Shown piece by piece: positions 32,506 through 41,047 of a stretch of DNA of 64,000 nt. Position 1 is the stretch's first letter; each line of letters starts with the position of its first letter. Under the pieces are notes generated by a model. That model saw nothing but the letters and a program-made list of their open reading frames with translations. It did not search any database and was not told the origin of the DNA. Made by a program: the position numbers and the translations under genes. This stretch comes from Symbiodinium natans (lineage: Eukaryota > Sar > Dinophyceae > Suessiales > Symbiodiniaceae). The DNA is taken from positions 663,422-727,421 of the forward strand of contig CAJNDS010001968.1 of assembly GCA_905221605.1 (NCBI GenBank), in the 5' to 3' direction.

Positions 32506-35500
32506 ATGACTAGAAAGGCTATCCGTGACAATATTAAACACCTAAATAACAAGAGACAACGATTAATAGAAACAAAAGCACCTAAAAACGTTATTACCAA
32601 AGTTAATCAAATTGTTGATTTATATGAGAACCGCCAACTTTCAATTTTCAAAACCGCCGAAAAACTCATCAACGAAATGACAACAGGAACTCAAAAAGAA
32701 AAAACAAGAGGCATTAAAAAAGCAGAAAAAGCCATAGAAAAGTTTGAATCAAAAGCCCCGTTATCGGAACGAATGAACAAAACAGCCGAAAAAGCTAGGG
32801 AAGGAAAGCAGATAAAAGTTTTAAGGCGCATTTTCGGGAAACAACCTTTGAGAAATGTTGTATCCAAAACAAAAGAGCTTTTCAAAAATCGCAAAACGTA
32901 TTCCATTAAATATATGCTTCTTTCCACACAGAACCGCTCGGGAAAGAAACGAGCCTTTGAAGTCAATGGCAGAAATTATTATCCTCTACTTAATCCAGCA
33001 CAGAGAGAAGCGCAAGTAAAAGCAAACGACTTTATAGAGACCGTCATAAAACGGAGAGTAACAAAAGAATATGATAAATTCCTTTTTAAGCGCCTTATGT
33101 TAATATTAAGAACAGACCCAGAATTTAATGATATGGCGAAGGGTGATATGTATCAATATATAAATGCAATAAGAATTGAAAGTGCCAACGTTGCAGAAGG
33201 TGAAGCTCAACCGCCAGAAAATCAAAACTTACGAGATGCTACAAACATATCCATATACAATAAATATATTGAAACCGATATTGACCCCAGCTACTCAACA
33301 ATAACAGAAGCACTCGCAAAAAAGCACTATACCGAAAACGAATGTTGGATAAATTCACTTCTTGACCACTACCCCGACCTTATGAGACACAAGCGGGGCT
33401 CACTTTCCAAAACCTTAACCCGACAACATATGTTAGAACTTCTACACACAACAGAAGAAGAGTTTAAAAACAAAGGCGCAACCACCACGCAAATGGAAAA
33501 CGTCTTCAAGGCATTTAACATAACAGCACGTCTTTTTGATTTCAACGGGAAGCTTATTTATTCCTTTGACCCGCCAGATTACCATAAACACACGAAAGGC
33601 TTCTTCGGGCTCATCAAGAACAACCACGTCTATACCATAAACAGAGACCTGAAAAGCATCAAAAAAACAATGAATGAGAACACCCAAAACAACTTCAATC
33701 TGAAAATCAGTAGCAACTATTACATAAGCGACCGAGAAGAGCCCCCTGAATGCCATATGATAGAGACAGCCAACGACCTTTTAAAATACACGGAAAAACC
33801 AGAATATACCTTAGTTCATAAAGATAATGACCTCGTAAAACTCTTCCACGAACTAAAAATGGCAGGTTACGAGCCCTTCATCAAATATCAAGCGGGAACG
33901 ATGACAGAATTGAAAGTAAATTGGAAGATAAAAAGCAAAAAGCAAGAAATCACCTACACAATCAAGCTACAAAACTTATCAACCCACAGCATAGACGAAG
34001 ACGTATCGGTAGAAAACGAAAAGCTTTTCAACGATATGAACCGAGAAATGTTTAACTTCAATAAGAAAATCTTCAACGATGCCCACAAGTCCTATTATAG
34101 CCAGACAGACATAGATATTTTAGATGAATGCCGAACCATAGTGCCAAGCGGATATTTCAAAAACAACTCCACAAACGAGACCGTAGAAATTGACAGAACA
34201 AAAGCTTTCACGAAAGCCTTTTCCAAAATTACACACATACCTGTCTTTACCGAGTTTGACATATGGAAGCCTTACCAAAATGAAGAATTACAAGAGTTGA
34301 ACCTATACCTAGTGGAAGCATCAAAGGGCAACCTTTTTTTCAACAAAAAGTTCAACCTCGTATATGGAATGTTTCTTAAACGCCTTGAAGAACAAACTTT
34401 TAAAATACACTACCGCAAGCAACCATCTCACATTCACGAAGTGGATTACGAAAATATCGTTACCGAGCTCTGGAATACCAAAATAAGCGACAAGCCCAAA
34501 CAGGACGCCAAAATCAAAAAAACAATAGCCAATGTCAATTTTGGATTGTTGGAAAAATCCACCAATAAAAAGCAAAAGTCAATATCCTTCAACAGTCTAG
34601 AAGAGGCGCTATATTACAGAAACATTTATGAGGGTAGGGTGTTTGTCATTGAAGAAGGCACATTGGAAGACGACGAAGAAGGAAATATGTTTACAAAATA
34701 TTCTGATAAATATTATATACTGAACATTTCAAAACAAAGAACCTTAACCAACGGCTTCCGCTACATTAAAGAGCTTCTTCTTCAAAATCATAATTATGAT
34801 ATGTATGACACCTACAACACCTTAACCAAAAACAACATAGAAATATTCAGTGTAAAGTCAGATGCCTTCGTCATCAACAAAAATCACCTGACAAAAGCCA
34901 AGAAGCTTATAACCTTCAATAACCAAGTCGGAGGATGGAGAGCGGAAACCGACAAGGAAATAAACTTTCCGACTGAACCTTACAAATACAGATTAAACAT
35001 AAAACACGACATACCAATTTACACCAACAACCGCCTAAACATATCCGACGAATGGAACACAGAAGCCATCTGTCATCAAATCGTAGAAAACAACCCCTGT
35101 ATGGTGCGTGCTAAATACGCTGGTTCGGGAAAATCTTATATCTGCGAACACTTCCAGAAGCTAAATTACAATGTTCTGTTCGTTGTTCCTAACAACCGCC
35201 AGATACAAGAAATCCAATGTGAAGCAATCACCCTAAACAGATTTTTCAGTATTCCGGTTCATAAAGGCGACGAACTTCCCTATTACGACCATTCTGAATA
35301 TAATGTTATTGTTTTTGACGAGGTTTATATGGCAAATGCCTACATTTTAAACAGGATAAGGGAATTCGCCATCAGATACAAGAAAGAAAAAATTATTATC
35401 GGAACAGGTGATACAAAACAGCTCCCTCCGATAAATGACTTATCCAACACACAGCCATATGATACTTATGCCGACAACTGTATAAATATTATTTTTAATA

Positions 35501-36372
35501 ATGACATCTTTCTAGAAATATGTAAACGGGTAGGAGAGAAGGACAGAGAAACGATGAACAGCCTTTACAACGACTTCTGGCTAAATAAACTGCCTATTGA
35601 AACCATAGCGCACAAATACTTCCAATTCACCAACAGCACCCTAACGAGCCCTAACAACATAGCTTACACCAATGCCCGATGCGATGCAGTAGCCAAGGAT
35701 GTCAGGCAGAAACTGGGCAAGACGTCTAAATACGAAGTAGGCGAGATAATGATATGTCGTAAGTATTTACAAAAGGAAGGAATGAAATTTAATGTTAATA
35801 TCAGGTATAAAATTCTTCACCATATAGACGACAAATACGTAATCCAAGACATCAAGGAAAAAACGAAACACCTAGTGGAAGAAAAGATTTTAACCAATCA
35901 TTTCAGATATGGCTATTGTGCTACCTGTCATTCTTGTCAGGGGGCTTCAATAGGAGACAGAATAACCATACACGAATGGAATAACAGCAAGTTAGTAACG
36001 AGACAGTGGCTATGGACTGCAATTACGAGGTGTAGAGATTTTAAGCAAGTGTATTTTTACCTAGACGACGGGCAACTCGCAGAAATCAAACAAAACTTTT
36101 TGACAAACTACTTAAAAAACAAGGTGGAAGGATACAAACAGCAGGACAAGAAAGCCGGACGAAATATTAACCTAAAATCTTACATTACTACCGAATGGTG
36201 TTTTGAAAGATTATGCGGAAACTGTCAGAAATGCGGTAAGCAGTTTGACATTGACGTCAATTCTGGTTGTATTTCTACTGACTTCACGGCACAGCGGAAA
36301 GACAACGAGATGAGCCACACGACCGACAACTGTATAGCCTACTGCACTTATTGCAATTGCAGTTCTTGTTAA
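32506..36372 (+). CDS. Large replication protein: protease-like + PolB-like + SF1 helicase + HNH-like
   Basis: A 1288-residue multidomain protein, the likely replication enzyme. Residues 1-230 are a basic helical region. Around 276-380, NECWINSLLD (Cys280) and NNHVYTIN (His374) resemble an OTU/papain-like Cys-His pair. Around 560-790 are family-B-polymerase-like motifs: VEIDRTKAF (Asp563), a Lys/Asn-rich motif near 740-755, and SVKSDAFVI (Asp786). The SF1 helicase follows: AGSGKS at 872-877, VIVFDEVYM (Asp938-Glu939), GTGDTKQLPP near 966, CHSCQGA near 1140 and WTAITRCRD near 1170. The tail (1237-1288) has CxxCxxC, then TAQRKDNEMSHTTDNC and CTYCNC, typical of a treble-clef HNH fold. Motif C has one Asp in place of DTD, so polymerase activity is uncertain. 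Helicase proteins with an N-terminal PolB-like part are known from transpovirons and some PLVs. Confidence 0.88.
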   Translation: MTRKAIRDNIKHLNNKRQRLIETKAPKNVITKVNQIVDLYENRQLSIFKTAEKLINEMTTGTQKEKTRGIKKAEKAIEKFESKAPLSERMNKTAEKAREGKQIKVLRRIFGKQPLRNVVSKTKELFKNRKTYSIKYMLLSTQNRSGKKRAFEVNGRNYYPLLNPAQREAQVKANDFIETVIKRRVTKEYDKFLFKRLMLILRTDPEFNDMAKGDMYQYINAIRIESANVAEGEAQPPENQNLRDATNISIYNKYIETDIDPSYSTITEALAKKHYTENECWINSLLDHYPDLMRHKRGSLSKTLTRQHMLELLHTTEEEFKNKGATTTQMENVFKAFNITARLFDFNGKLIYSFDPPDYHKHTKGFFGLIKNNHVYTINRDLKSIKKTMNENTQNNFNLKISSNYYISDREEPPECHMIETANDLLKYTEKPEYTLVHKDNDLVKLFHELKMAGYEPFIKYQAGTMTELKVNWKIKSKKQEITYTIKLQNLSTHSIDEDVSVENEKLFNDMNREMFNFNKKIFNDAHKSYYSQTDIDILDECRTIVPSGYFKNNSTNETVEIDRTKAFTKAFSKITHIPVFTEFDIWKPYQNEELQELNLYLVEASKGNLFFNKKFNLVYGMFLKRLEEQTFKIHYRKQPSHIHEVDYENIVTELWNTKISDKPKQDAKIKKTIANVNFGLLEKSTNKKQKSISFNSLEEALYYRNIYEGRVFVIEEGTLEDDEEGNMFTKYSDKYYILNISKQRTLTNGFRYIKELLLQNHNYDMYDTYNTLTKNNIEIFSVKSDAFVINKNHLTKAKKLITFNNQVGGWRAETDKEINFPTEPYKYRLNIKHDIPIYTNNRLNISDEWNTEAICHQIVENNPCMVRAKYAGSGKSYICEHFQKLNYNVLFVVPNNRQIQEIQCEAITLNRFFSIPVHKGDELPYYDHSEYNVIVFDEVYMANAYILNRIREFAIRYKKEKIIIGTGDTKQLPPINDLSNTQPYDTYADNCINIIFNNDIFLEICKRVGEKDRETMNSLYNDFWLNKLPIETIAHKYFQFTNSTLTSPNNIAYTNARCDAVAKDVRQKLGKTSKYEVGEIMICRKYLQKEGMKFNVNIRYKILHHIDDKYVIQDIKEKTKHLVEEKILTNHFRYGYCATCHSCQGASIGDRITIHEWNNSKLVTRQWLWTAITRCRDFKQVYFYLDDGQLAEIKQNFLTNYLKNKVEGYKQQDKKAGRNINLKSYITTEWCFERLCGNCQKCGKQFDIDVNSGCISTDFTAQRKDNEMSHTTDNCIAYCTYCNCSSC

Positions 36373-36395
36373 AAAATATTTTCTTGTTTATTTTA

Positions 36396-37310
36396 ATGTC
36401 TAAACAAGAAATTATAGCAAATGTTTATTATGATAAAAGCGGTTTTGGAAGCAAGAAAACAACCCTAGACGATGCTAAAAAGAAAGATAAAACTATAACA
36501 ATGCAAGACGTGGAAGAATTCTTCAAAAACAACATTGAAGAGAAAAGAAAACAAAGGGGTGTTAATTCATTCGTCGCTCCATATGCTAATCATACTTTTC
36601 AAATTGATTTGTTCTTTATTTCCAAGAAAGACCTTGAAAATCAAAAATTCAGAGCAGGCTTAGTTCTTGTGGATGTGTTCTCCAAATATGCAGTTGTTGT
36701 TCCTATCAAAAGCAAAGAACCACCGGATTTTCTCGCTGGGCTTATGCAAGGCTTAAACCAAATGGATAAGAAACCGGAACTTCTTTACGGCGACGACGAG
36801 GGAAGTTTGAATAGCCAAGTTGTAAATGAATATCTGACACAGGAAAAGATAGAACTTCACAGAACAAGAGGACACCCTGCATTCGCCGAGAGACTGATAA
36901 GAACGTTTAAAGACAAATTATTCAAGCGGATAGAAGCGGATGAAAAAAAGGGGAAACAAAATATTCAATGGACGGACTACATATTTGAAATAATGCTTAC
37001 ATACAATAATAAAGACGTTCATTCTGCAACCAAATTCACACCAGCCGAAGCAAGAAAGCCGAAAAATCAGCTTGAAGTGAAATTGAATATAGGCTTACAA
37101 GCCAAGAGAAGCAGAACTTACCCTGACCTAGAAAAAGGCGATAAGGTGAAGGTTATGAGAAAGAAAGGAATATCAGAAAAAGAAAAGAGTAGCCACTGGT
37201 TGAAAGCAATTCAAGAAATTACCCGAATTGACGACAAACTAGGTCAGACCTATTATTTTTTGGATGATGGTAACAGAGGCTATTTGCGCCACGAATTATT
37301 GAAAGTGTAA
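36396..37310 (+). CDS. Retroviral-type (rve) DDE integrase
   Basis: A 304-residue integrase, predicted to insert the element and create the short target duplication. The catalytic triad is visible: Asp71 in FQIDLFF, Asp133/Asp134 in LLYGDDEG, and Glu165 in FAERLIRTFK, with the family's usual spacing. The C-terminal part (DKVKVMRKKG...LDDGNRGYLRHELLKV) looks like the SH3-like DNA-binding domain of retroviral and Polinton integrases. No N-terminal HHCC zinc finger is obvious. The frame extends 15 codons upstream, overlapping the replication gene; I prefer MSKQEII, 24 bases after the upstream stop. There is no TTTAAAGA box, only an AT-rich leader. Transcription converges with the gene at 37396-38193. 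Confidence 0.92.
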   Translation: MSKQEIIANVYYDKSGFGSKKTTLDDAKKKDKTITMQDVEEFFKNNIEEKRKQRGVNSFVAPYANHTFQIDLFFISKKDLENQKFRAGLVLVDVFSKYAVVVPIKSKEPPDFLAGLMQGLNQMDKKPELLYGDDEGSLNSQVVNEYLTQEKIELHRTRGHPAFAERLIRTFKDKLFKRIEADEKKGKQNIQWTDYIFEIMLTYNNKDVHSATKFTPAEARKPKNQLEVKLNIGLQAKRSRTYPDLEKGDKVKVMRKKGISEKEKSSHWLKAIQEITRIDDKLGQTYYFLDDGNRGYLRHELLKV

Positions 37311-37324
37311 CATACAATAATTGT

Positions 37325-37370
37325 TTCGGATGATGTCCTTCACGAATTATTAAAGGTTCAAAAAAGATAG
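37325..37370 (+). pseudogene. Remnant duplicate of the integrase 3' end
   Basis: Just after the integrase stop, GGATGATG...CACGAATTATTAAAGGT repeats the sequence encoding the last integrase residues (DDG...HELLKV) and ends at a stop codon. It reads like DDVLHELLKVQKR. It is probably a small duplication or the scar of a replaced 3' end. Confidence 0.6.
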
Positions 37371-37371
37371 T

Positions 37372-37394
37372 CAATAATATTGATTATATTATTG
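37372..37394. terminator. Hairpin between convergent genes
   Basis: CAATAATA and TATTATTG form an 8-bp stem with a 7-base loop, between the integrase (+) and the next gene (-). It is suitably placed to end both transcripts. Confidence 0.55.
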
Positions 37395-37395
37395 C

Positions 37396-38193
37396 TTATC
37401 TGCTTCTTCCAGATGAACTCCTAGACCTTATGTATTCAATAGTCCTTTCCGAACTGGCAACACTAACGGGATTTGAACTTTGTAAATATTCAACTGTTCT
37501 ATCAGAGGGCACTGAACTTTGAACTGTTTCCGGTGGGCTGGATTGAACATATTCACTCAATGCCCCTTCTTCAATTGGTAACAATGCACTTCTTCCAGAA
37601 CTTCGTCTTGAACTTGATGAAGATGATGATGGTTCATAAGATTTTTTAACATTCATCGGTAAAGAAGAACTACTCGCTTGGCTTTCTTCTGTTGCTAAAC
37701 GCTCTACATTCTCCTCATCTTCTTCCTCTTCTCTTTGCTGTCGTTGCTCTCTCATTCTTCGTAACTCTTCTCTTCCTTCTTCGTATTCATCATCTCCGAA
37801 CATACTATCAAACATTCTTCTCATCAAACTTTTTTCGGTTTGCTTTCCTTTTTGTTTTTCTGCTTGTTGTTCAACTGATTTCGCACTGCTTACTATACTA
37901 GATGCTTCACTCACTTCTTCCTTCACTGCTTCTTCGGGTGTTCTCATACTTTCACTAACAGAAGAATTTGAAGAAGAAGCTATATTAAAATCCGTCTGTG
38001 TCGCTTTGTTTGGATTATCATTATTGTTAATATTTATTCTCTTATCATAGTTACTTAAATCAAACTCGTCAAAATCAACATCGTCTAGAAAAATGCCCGT
38101 TAAACTTCTTCTTTCTCTTTCCGGTAATATTTTTAACCTTCTCGTTCTAGCTTCTTTTAACATTTGCTCATATGTAGGGCGAAGTTTAAGCAT
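37396..38193 (-). CDS. Ser-rich disordered protein with KLRPTY motif, 265 aa
   Basis: Begins MLKLRPTYEQMLKEARTRR. The opening KLRPTYEQM is shared with the neighbouring 365-aa protein (KLRPTYDEM), so the two are related or use the same short binding motif. The rest is low complexity: acidic and Gln/Glu-rich in the middle, Ser-rich at the end, with three related copies of an EYxxSS motif (SEYVQSS, VEYLQSS, IEYIRSR). No enzyme signature is visible. It clusters with capsid-related genes, and its leader is AT-rich without the TTTAAAGA box, as for the structural genes. I infer a late virion-associated protein or scaffold. Confidence 0.75.
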   Translation of the reverse strand: MLKLRPTYEQMLKEARTRRLKILPERERRSLTGIFLDDVDFDEFDLSNYDKRININNNDNPNKATQTDFNIASSSNSSVSESMRTPEEAVKEEVSEASSIVSSAKSVEQQAEKQKGKQTEKSLMRRMFDSMFGDDEYEEGREELRRMREQRQQREEEEDEENVERLATEESQASSSSLPMNVKKSYEPSSSSSSSRRSSGRSALLPIEEGALSEYVQSSPPETVQSSVPSDRTVEYLQSSNPVSVASSERTIEYIRSRSSSGRSR

Positions 38194-38206
38194 TCTATAT
38201 ATTTGT

Positions 38207-39304
38207 TTATATAATACTTGCTAATGCATCTTGCGCTACTGCGAGAGCTACGTCTTTTGCAACTTCTTTACCTGCATTTAAAACCGCACCACCTACTGCT
38301 TTTGCTCCACTAGCAATAGCTGAACCAATACCACCACTTGAAGAAGCGCTTTCTTGATTTGCAGGTTTCTTTTTCATCATTTTTCTCATTTCTCTAAATT
38401 TCTTTGCTTCTTGTTTAACTGTCTTACCTGCGAAGCCTGATTGTTGCCATTCGGTTGTTTCCTTTAAGCCTTCAATGATTGAAACTAAATACTGCTTCTT
38501 TTTCTGTTCGTTTGGAAGTCTGTCCGTTAATTCCATTATTTCGGGTGACAATAAATCGCGAACATACAATTGAAATAACAAGCCTGTTGATTTAACGTCT
38601 TGATTATTGATAAGATTGTCTGGATCAAAGTCTCCTACCAATCCTATTTTAACGGTTAGGCTTCCTTCATCTTCTTCCTCGTCACGGCTTCGCCCTGAGG
38701 GCGAACTTCGTTCGCCGTCACTAACAGACTCTAAATCTGGCATTTTATCACTACCTTCGTCAGAAGCCATTGAATGAACCGGAACACCTGCTGGTAATGA
38801 TTGATTATGAACGTCTGCTAAATCACTACTGGCGCTACTAGTAGCCCTGTCTCGTGCTTTTTGTGTTTTCTGATTGTGAGCGTCTATTTCCGATTGAACT
38901 CTGGCTATTTCCTCAGCGATAAAATCGTCAGCGTCATAAAACTCAACTTCCCTAGGTGTATTGATACCACTTGCAGAAACGCTACTTGAAGTAGCAGATA
39001 AAACACCCATTGATGAGCCCGTTGCCATTGACCTCTGTCTTAATTGCGTTTGTCTCAGTTCGTTTTTGACCTTGTCTTCTTCCTGCTTCTTCAATCCTAG
39101 AAAATCAACGTTGTCAAACTGACTTCCAAACTGATTGTTTCTGAATATGGTTGCTCGTCTGTCAATTATGTTTTCAATTGAAGGTCGCGAAGCGTCGCGA
39201 TAGCTCGCGAGGCTCTGCCGAGCGTCTCCTTGACTTTCAATCATTCCTATCATCTCGTCATACGTAGGACGTAATTTTAATTCAGATTTCAATGTTTTAA
39301 TCAT
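38207..39304 (-). CDS. Candidate minor virion protein with KLRPTY motif and hydrophobic tail, 365 aa
   Basis: Residues 10-18 read KLRPTYDEM, matching its downstream neighbour. The centre is disordered and Ser/Asp/Glu-rich. A conserved-looking helical block follows (LLFQLYVRDLLSPEIMELTD), then a basic linker and a Gly/Ala-rich amphipathic C-terminus (GIGSAIASGAKAVGGAVLNA...). Such a tail resembles membrane-active segments of internal capsid proteins such as adenovirus pVI, but homology is not shown. GC-rich hairpins at 38689-38716 and TCGCGA repeats at 39184-39211 lie in frame within the coding sequence. There are only 13 bases to the next gene, and no TTTAAAGA box. Confidence 0.75.
   Translation of the reverse strand: MIKTLKSELKLRPTYDEMIGMIESQGDARQSLASYRDASRPSIENIIDRRATIFRNNQFGSQFDNVDFLGLKKQEEDKVKNELRQTQLRQRSMATGSSMGVLSATSSSVSASGINTPREVEFYDADDFIAEEIARVQSEIDAHNQKTQKARDRATSSASSDLADVHNQSLPAGVPVHSMASDEGSDKMPDLESVSDGERSSPSGRSRDEEEDEGSLTVKIGLVGDFDPDNLINNQDVKSTGLLFQLYVRDLLSPEIMELTDRLPNEQKKKQYLVSIIEGLKETTEWQQSGFAGKTVKQEAKKFREMRKMMKKKPANQESASSSGGIGSAIASGAKAVGGAVLNAGKEVAKDVALAVAQDALASII
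38689..38716. repeat. Two overlapping GC-rich hairpins inside a gene
   Basis: TTCGCCC-TGA-GGGCGAA (38689-38705) overlaps GGCGAAC-TTC-GTTCGCC (38700-38716). Both are perfect stems of 7 bp. Their GC content is far above the surrounding sequence, and they encode the GERSSPSG part of the 365-aa protein. Confidence 0.85.
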
Positions 39305-39313
39305 ATTATTAAC

Positions 39314-39634
39314 TTAGATTATATTTGCTATAATATTTTTTAGGTCAGATTGTCGTTTTTGTAGCTCTTCCTTTGTTCTAACCGGCATCATAGGTCTCTC
39401 TAACTGCCTATTAATACTATCTAGTTCTCCTTGGTAAAGGCTCTTCTTCTGATGTTCCACCCAGTCATTCCTTAACCTAATGTTTTTGCCTCTGTTTTCC
39501 GCCTCTTCAATTCTTAACTTCATATCTTCTAATTCTTTTTTACGCGAAGCGACACCTATTGACTCTTCTAAATCGTAATACCTGCTAACTTGGGGCGCAC
39601 GCTTAAACTCTGCTTTGCTCTTCCACATACTCAT
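39314..39634 (-). CDS. Coiled-coil protein of unknown function, 106 aa
   Basis: Starts MSMWKSKAEFKRAPQVSRYY and then forms a long, highly charged predicted coiled coil (KKELEDMKLRIEEAENRGKN; KEELQKRQSDLKNIIANII). It is nine bases upstream of the 365-aa gene on the same strand and probably co-transcribed with it. A perfect 11-bp-stem hairpin separates it from the GIY-YIG gene upstream. Gene position suggests a small structural or assembly protein; no family was recognised. Confidence 0.7.
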   Translation of the reverse strand: MSMWKSKAEFKRAPQVSRYYDLEESIGVASRKKELEDMKLRIEEAENRGKNIRLRNDWVEHQKKSLYQGELDSINRQLERPMMPVRTKEELQKRQSDLKNIIANII

Positions 39635-39643
39635 ATTATATTT

Positions 39644-39672
39644 AATAATAGATAATAATTATTAAATATAAT
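39644..39672. terminator. Hairpin with 11-bp stem
   Basis: ATATTTAATAA and TTATTAAATAT form a perfect stem around a 7-base loop, between the coiled-coil gene start and the end of the GIY-YIG gene. It is placed as a 3'-end signal for the latter. Confidence 0.55.
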
Positions 39673-40346
39673 TATTTTTCCTTCATTTGCTTTAGTTCTT
39701 GTCTTCGTTCCCTTCTTTTCCTATTGATTTCATCTCTGTTTTTGCTTCTATGTTCTTTTTGTCTTTCTAAAATTCGTTCTTTGTTAATTTCATAATGTTC
39801 TTTTTTCTTTTGCTTGATGTTTTCTTTGTTATTCTCATAATGTGTTTTCATTATTTCTTTGATTTTGTCTTTGTTATTTTCTCTATATCTTTTTTGTCTT
39901 TCTAATATTTTCTCTAAATTTTCCCAATAATGCTTCTGGTCATATTCGTGAATTTTATCTTTGTTTTCTTTCCTGTATTCTTTTTTGTATTCCTTAACAC
40001 GGTCTTTATTGTCGTGATAATATTCTAAACTTTTCCTCCCAGCAAGTTTTTTATTTAGTCCTGTTTGATATTCTCTAATAAACTCGCCCTCACGCTTTCT
40101 TAACTGGTCTTTGTTTTCACAAGGACATTCTTCAATCAGTTCAATATAAAAGTTTTCTTCGCCTAAATCTAACATTAGATTGTATAGTTTCATACCACCT
40201 AGATTGCCACATTTTAGATTTCGTCTATGTTGTGCCATTCTTTGACTTAAACCTTGACAGGTACTTCCTACATAAATATCATCACTAATGCTATTTCTAA
40301 TACAGTATATTTTTCCTTGTGAATAATCTTTTGTATTTCTAGACAT
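39672..40346 (-). CDS. GIY-YIG endonuclease, 224 aa
   Basis: The N-terminal 100 residues form a GIY-YIG nuclease domain: GKIYCIRNS (GIY element), IYVGSTCQGLSQRMAQHR (YIG element and catalytic Arg region), ENFYIELIEECPC and a Glu in REGEFIREY. The remainder is a basic, repetitive helix with several copies of a motif like YRENNKDKIKE, likely DNA-binding. A related protein is at 42606-43298 and a broken one at 47356-47959. The promoter box TTTAAAGATAAAAC lies about 30 bases upstream and overlaps the stop codon of the next gene. It may be a homing-type nuclease or act in element maintenance; which one cannot be told here. Confidence 0.9.
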   Translation of the reverse strand: MSRNTKDYSQGKIYCIRNSISDDIYVGSTCQGLSQRMAQHRRNLKCGNLGGMKLYNLMLDLGEENFYIELIEECPCENKDQLRKREGEFIREYQTGLNKKLAGRKSLEYYHDNKDRVKEYKKEYRKENKDKIHEYDQKHYWENLEKILERQKRYRENNKDKIKEIMKTHYENNKENIKQKKKEHYEINKERILERQKEHRSKNRDEINRKRRERRQELKQMKEK

Positions 40347-40369
40347 ATTGTTTATTATTGTTATATATT

Positions 40370-40384
40370 GTTTTATCTTTAAAA
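40370..40384 (-). promoter_or_regulatory. Putative early promoter motif
   Basis: TTTTAAAGATAAAAC on the minus strand before the GIY-YIG gene; it overlaps the stop codon of the gene at 40379-41017. Confidence 0.65.
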
Positions 40385-41017
40385 CATACTGCTTTTGAAC
40401 CTGTTTATTTTTTCAATCTTTTCCTGTTGCTTGGCTTTCTTAATTTCGTTGTAATGTTGTTGTAAAAGCTCTGTTGCTGATAGTTGTTTAGGTGGAGGGC
40501 TTTGTTCCATTCTCACTGGCACACTTGGCACACTTGGCACACTTGGTACACTTGCTTTTGTTTTCACTTCAATGGGCTCTGAATATTGTATAACTTCGTT
40601 TTTTACATTTTGAGCGTTTTTATCGTTTTCTTTGTTTTCTTGTTTAGCTTTCATTTCTTCTTCAATTTCCTTTCGCAATTGTTCTTTCAATTTAGACCCG
40701 TATGAGTTTTGTTGCTTGGCTACTGGTCTTGTTTCGGTTGGTTGTCCTTTGCAGTTTTTTGGATGAGAATGTCTTAATGATTTTGGCAACATCTTTTTAT
40801 CACAGTCGGGACAATTGACCATTTCAATTACTTTAACGCTTCGTGCCATCTTCTTCGGTTTTGCCTTTGGCTTGGCTTCTTCTTGTTCTTCTTCATTTTT
40901 GGGAGGCTCTTCTTGCTTGGGTGTTTCTTCGGGGGCTTCTTCATTAACCTCATCAACCACTTCTTCATTTGCTTCTTCATTCTTGCTTTCTTGAACTTCC
41001 TCACTAACAGTTTCCAT
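40379..41017 (-). CDS. Acidic protein with a single zinc-binding motif, 212 aa
   Basis: The first 55 residues are almost entirely Glu, Asn, Val and Pro. A basic patch (KPKAKPKKMARSVK) leads into a CPDCDKKMLPKSLRHSHPKNC motif, a C2HC-type zinc knuckle at about residues 69-89. This is followed by a coiled coil, a VPS repeat (four copies of a 9-base unit at 40520-40555) and a basic helix. I recall similar CPDC...H.HP..C knuckles in PLV and giant-virus proteins of unknown role. Nucleic-acid binding is inferred. The promoter motif CTTAAAAGAAAAAATC is about 20 bases upstream. Confidence 0.75.
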   Translation of the reverse strand: METVSEEVQESKNEEANEEVVDEVNEEAPEETPKQEEPPKNEEEQEEAKPKAKPKKMARSVKVIEMVNCPDCDKKMLPKSLRHSHPKNCKGQPTETRPVAKQQNSYGSKLKEQLRKEIEEEMKAKQENKENDKNAQNVKNEVIQYSEPIEVKTKASVPSVPSVPSVPVRMEQSPPPKQLSATELLQQHYNEIKKAKQQEKIEKINRFKSSMF

Positions 41018-41035
41018 ATTTTCTATATAGATTTT

Positions 41036-41047
41036 TTCTTTTAAGCT
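41036..41047 (-). promoter_or_regulatory. Putative early promoter motif (variant)
   Basis: GCTTAAAAGAAA on the minus strand, upstream of the ATG at 41017; one inserted A relative to the consensus. Confidence 0.5.
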
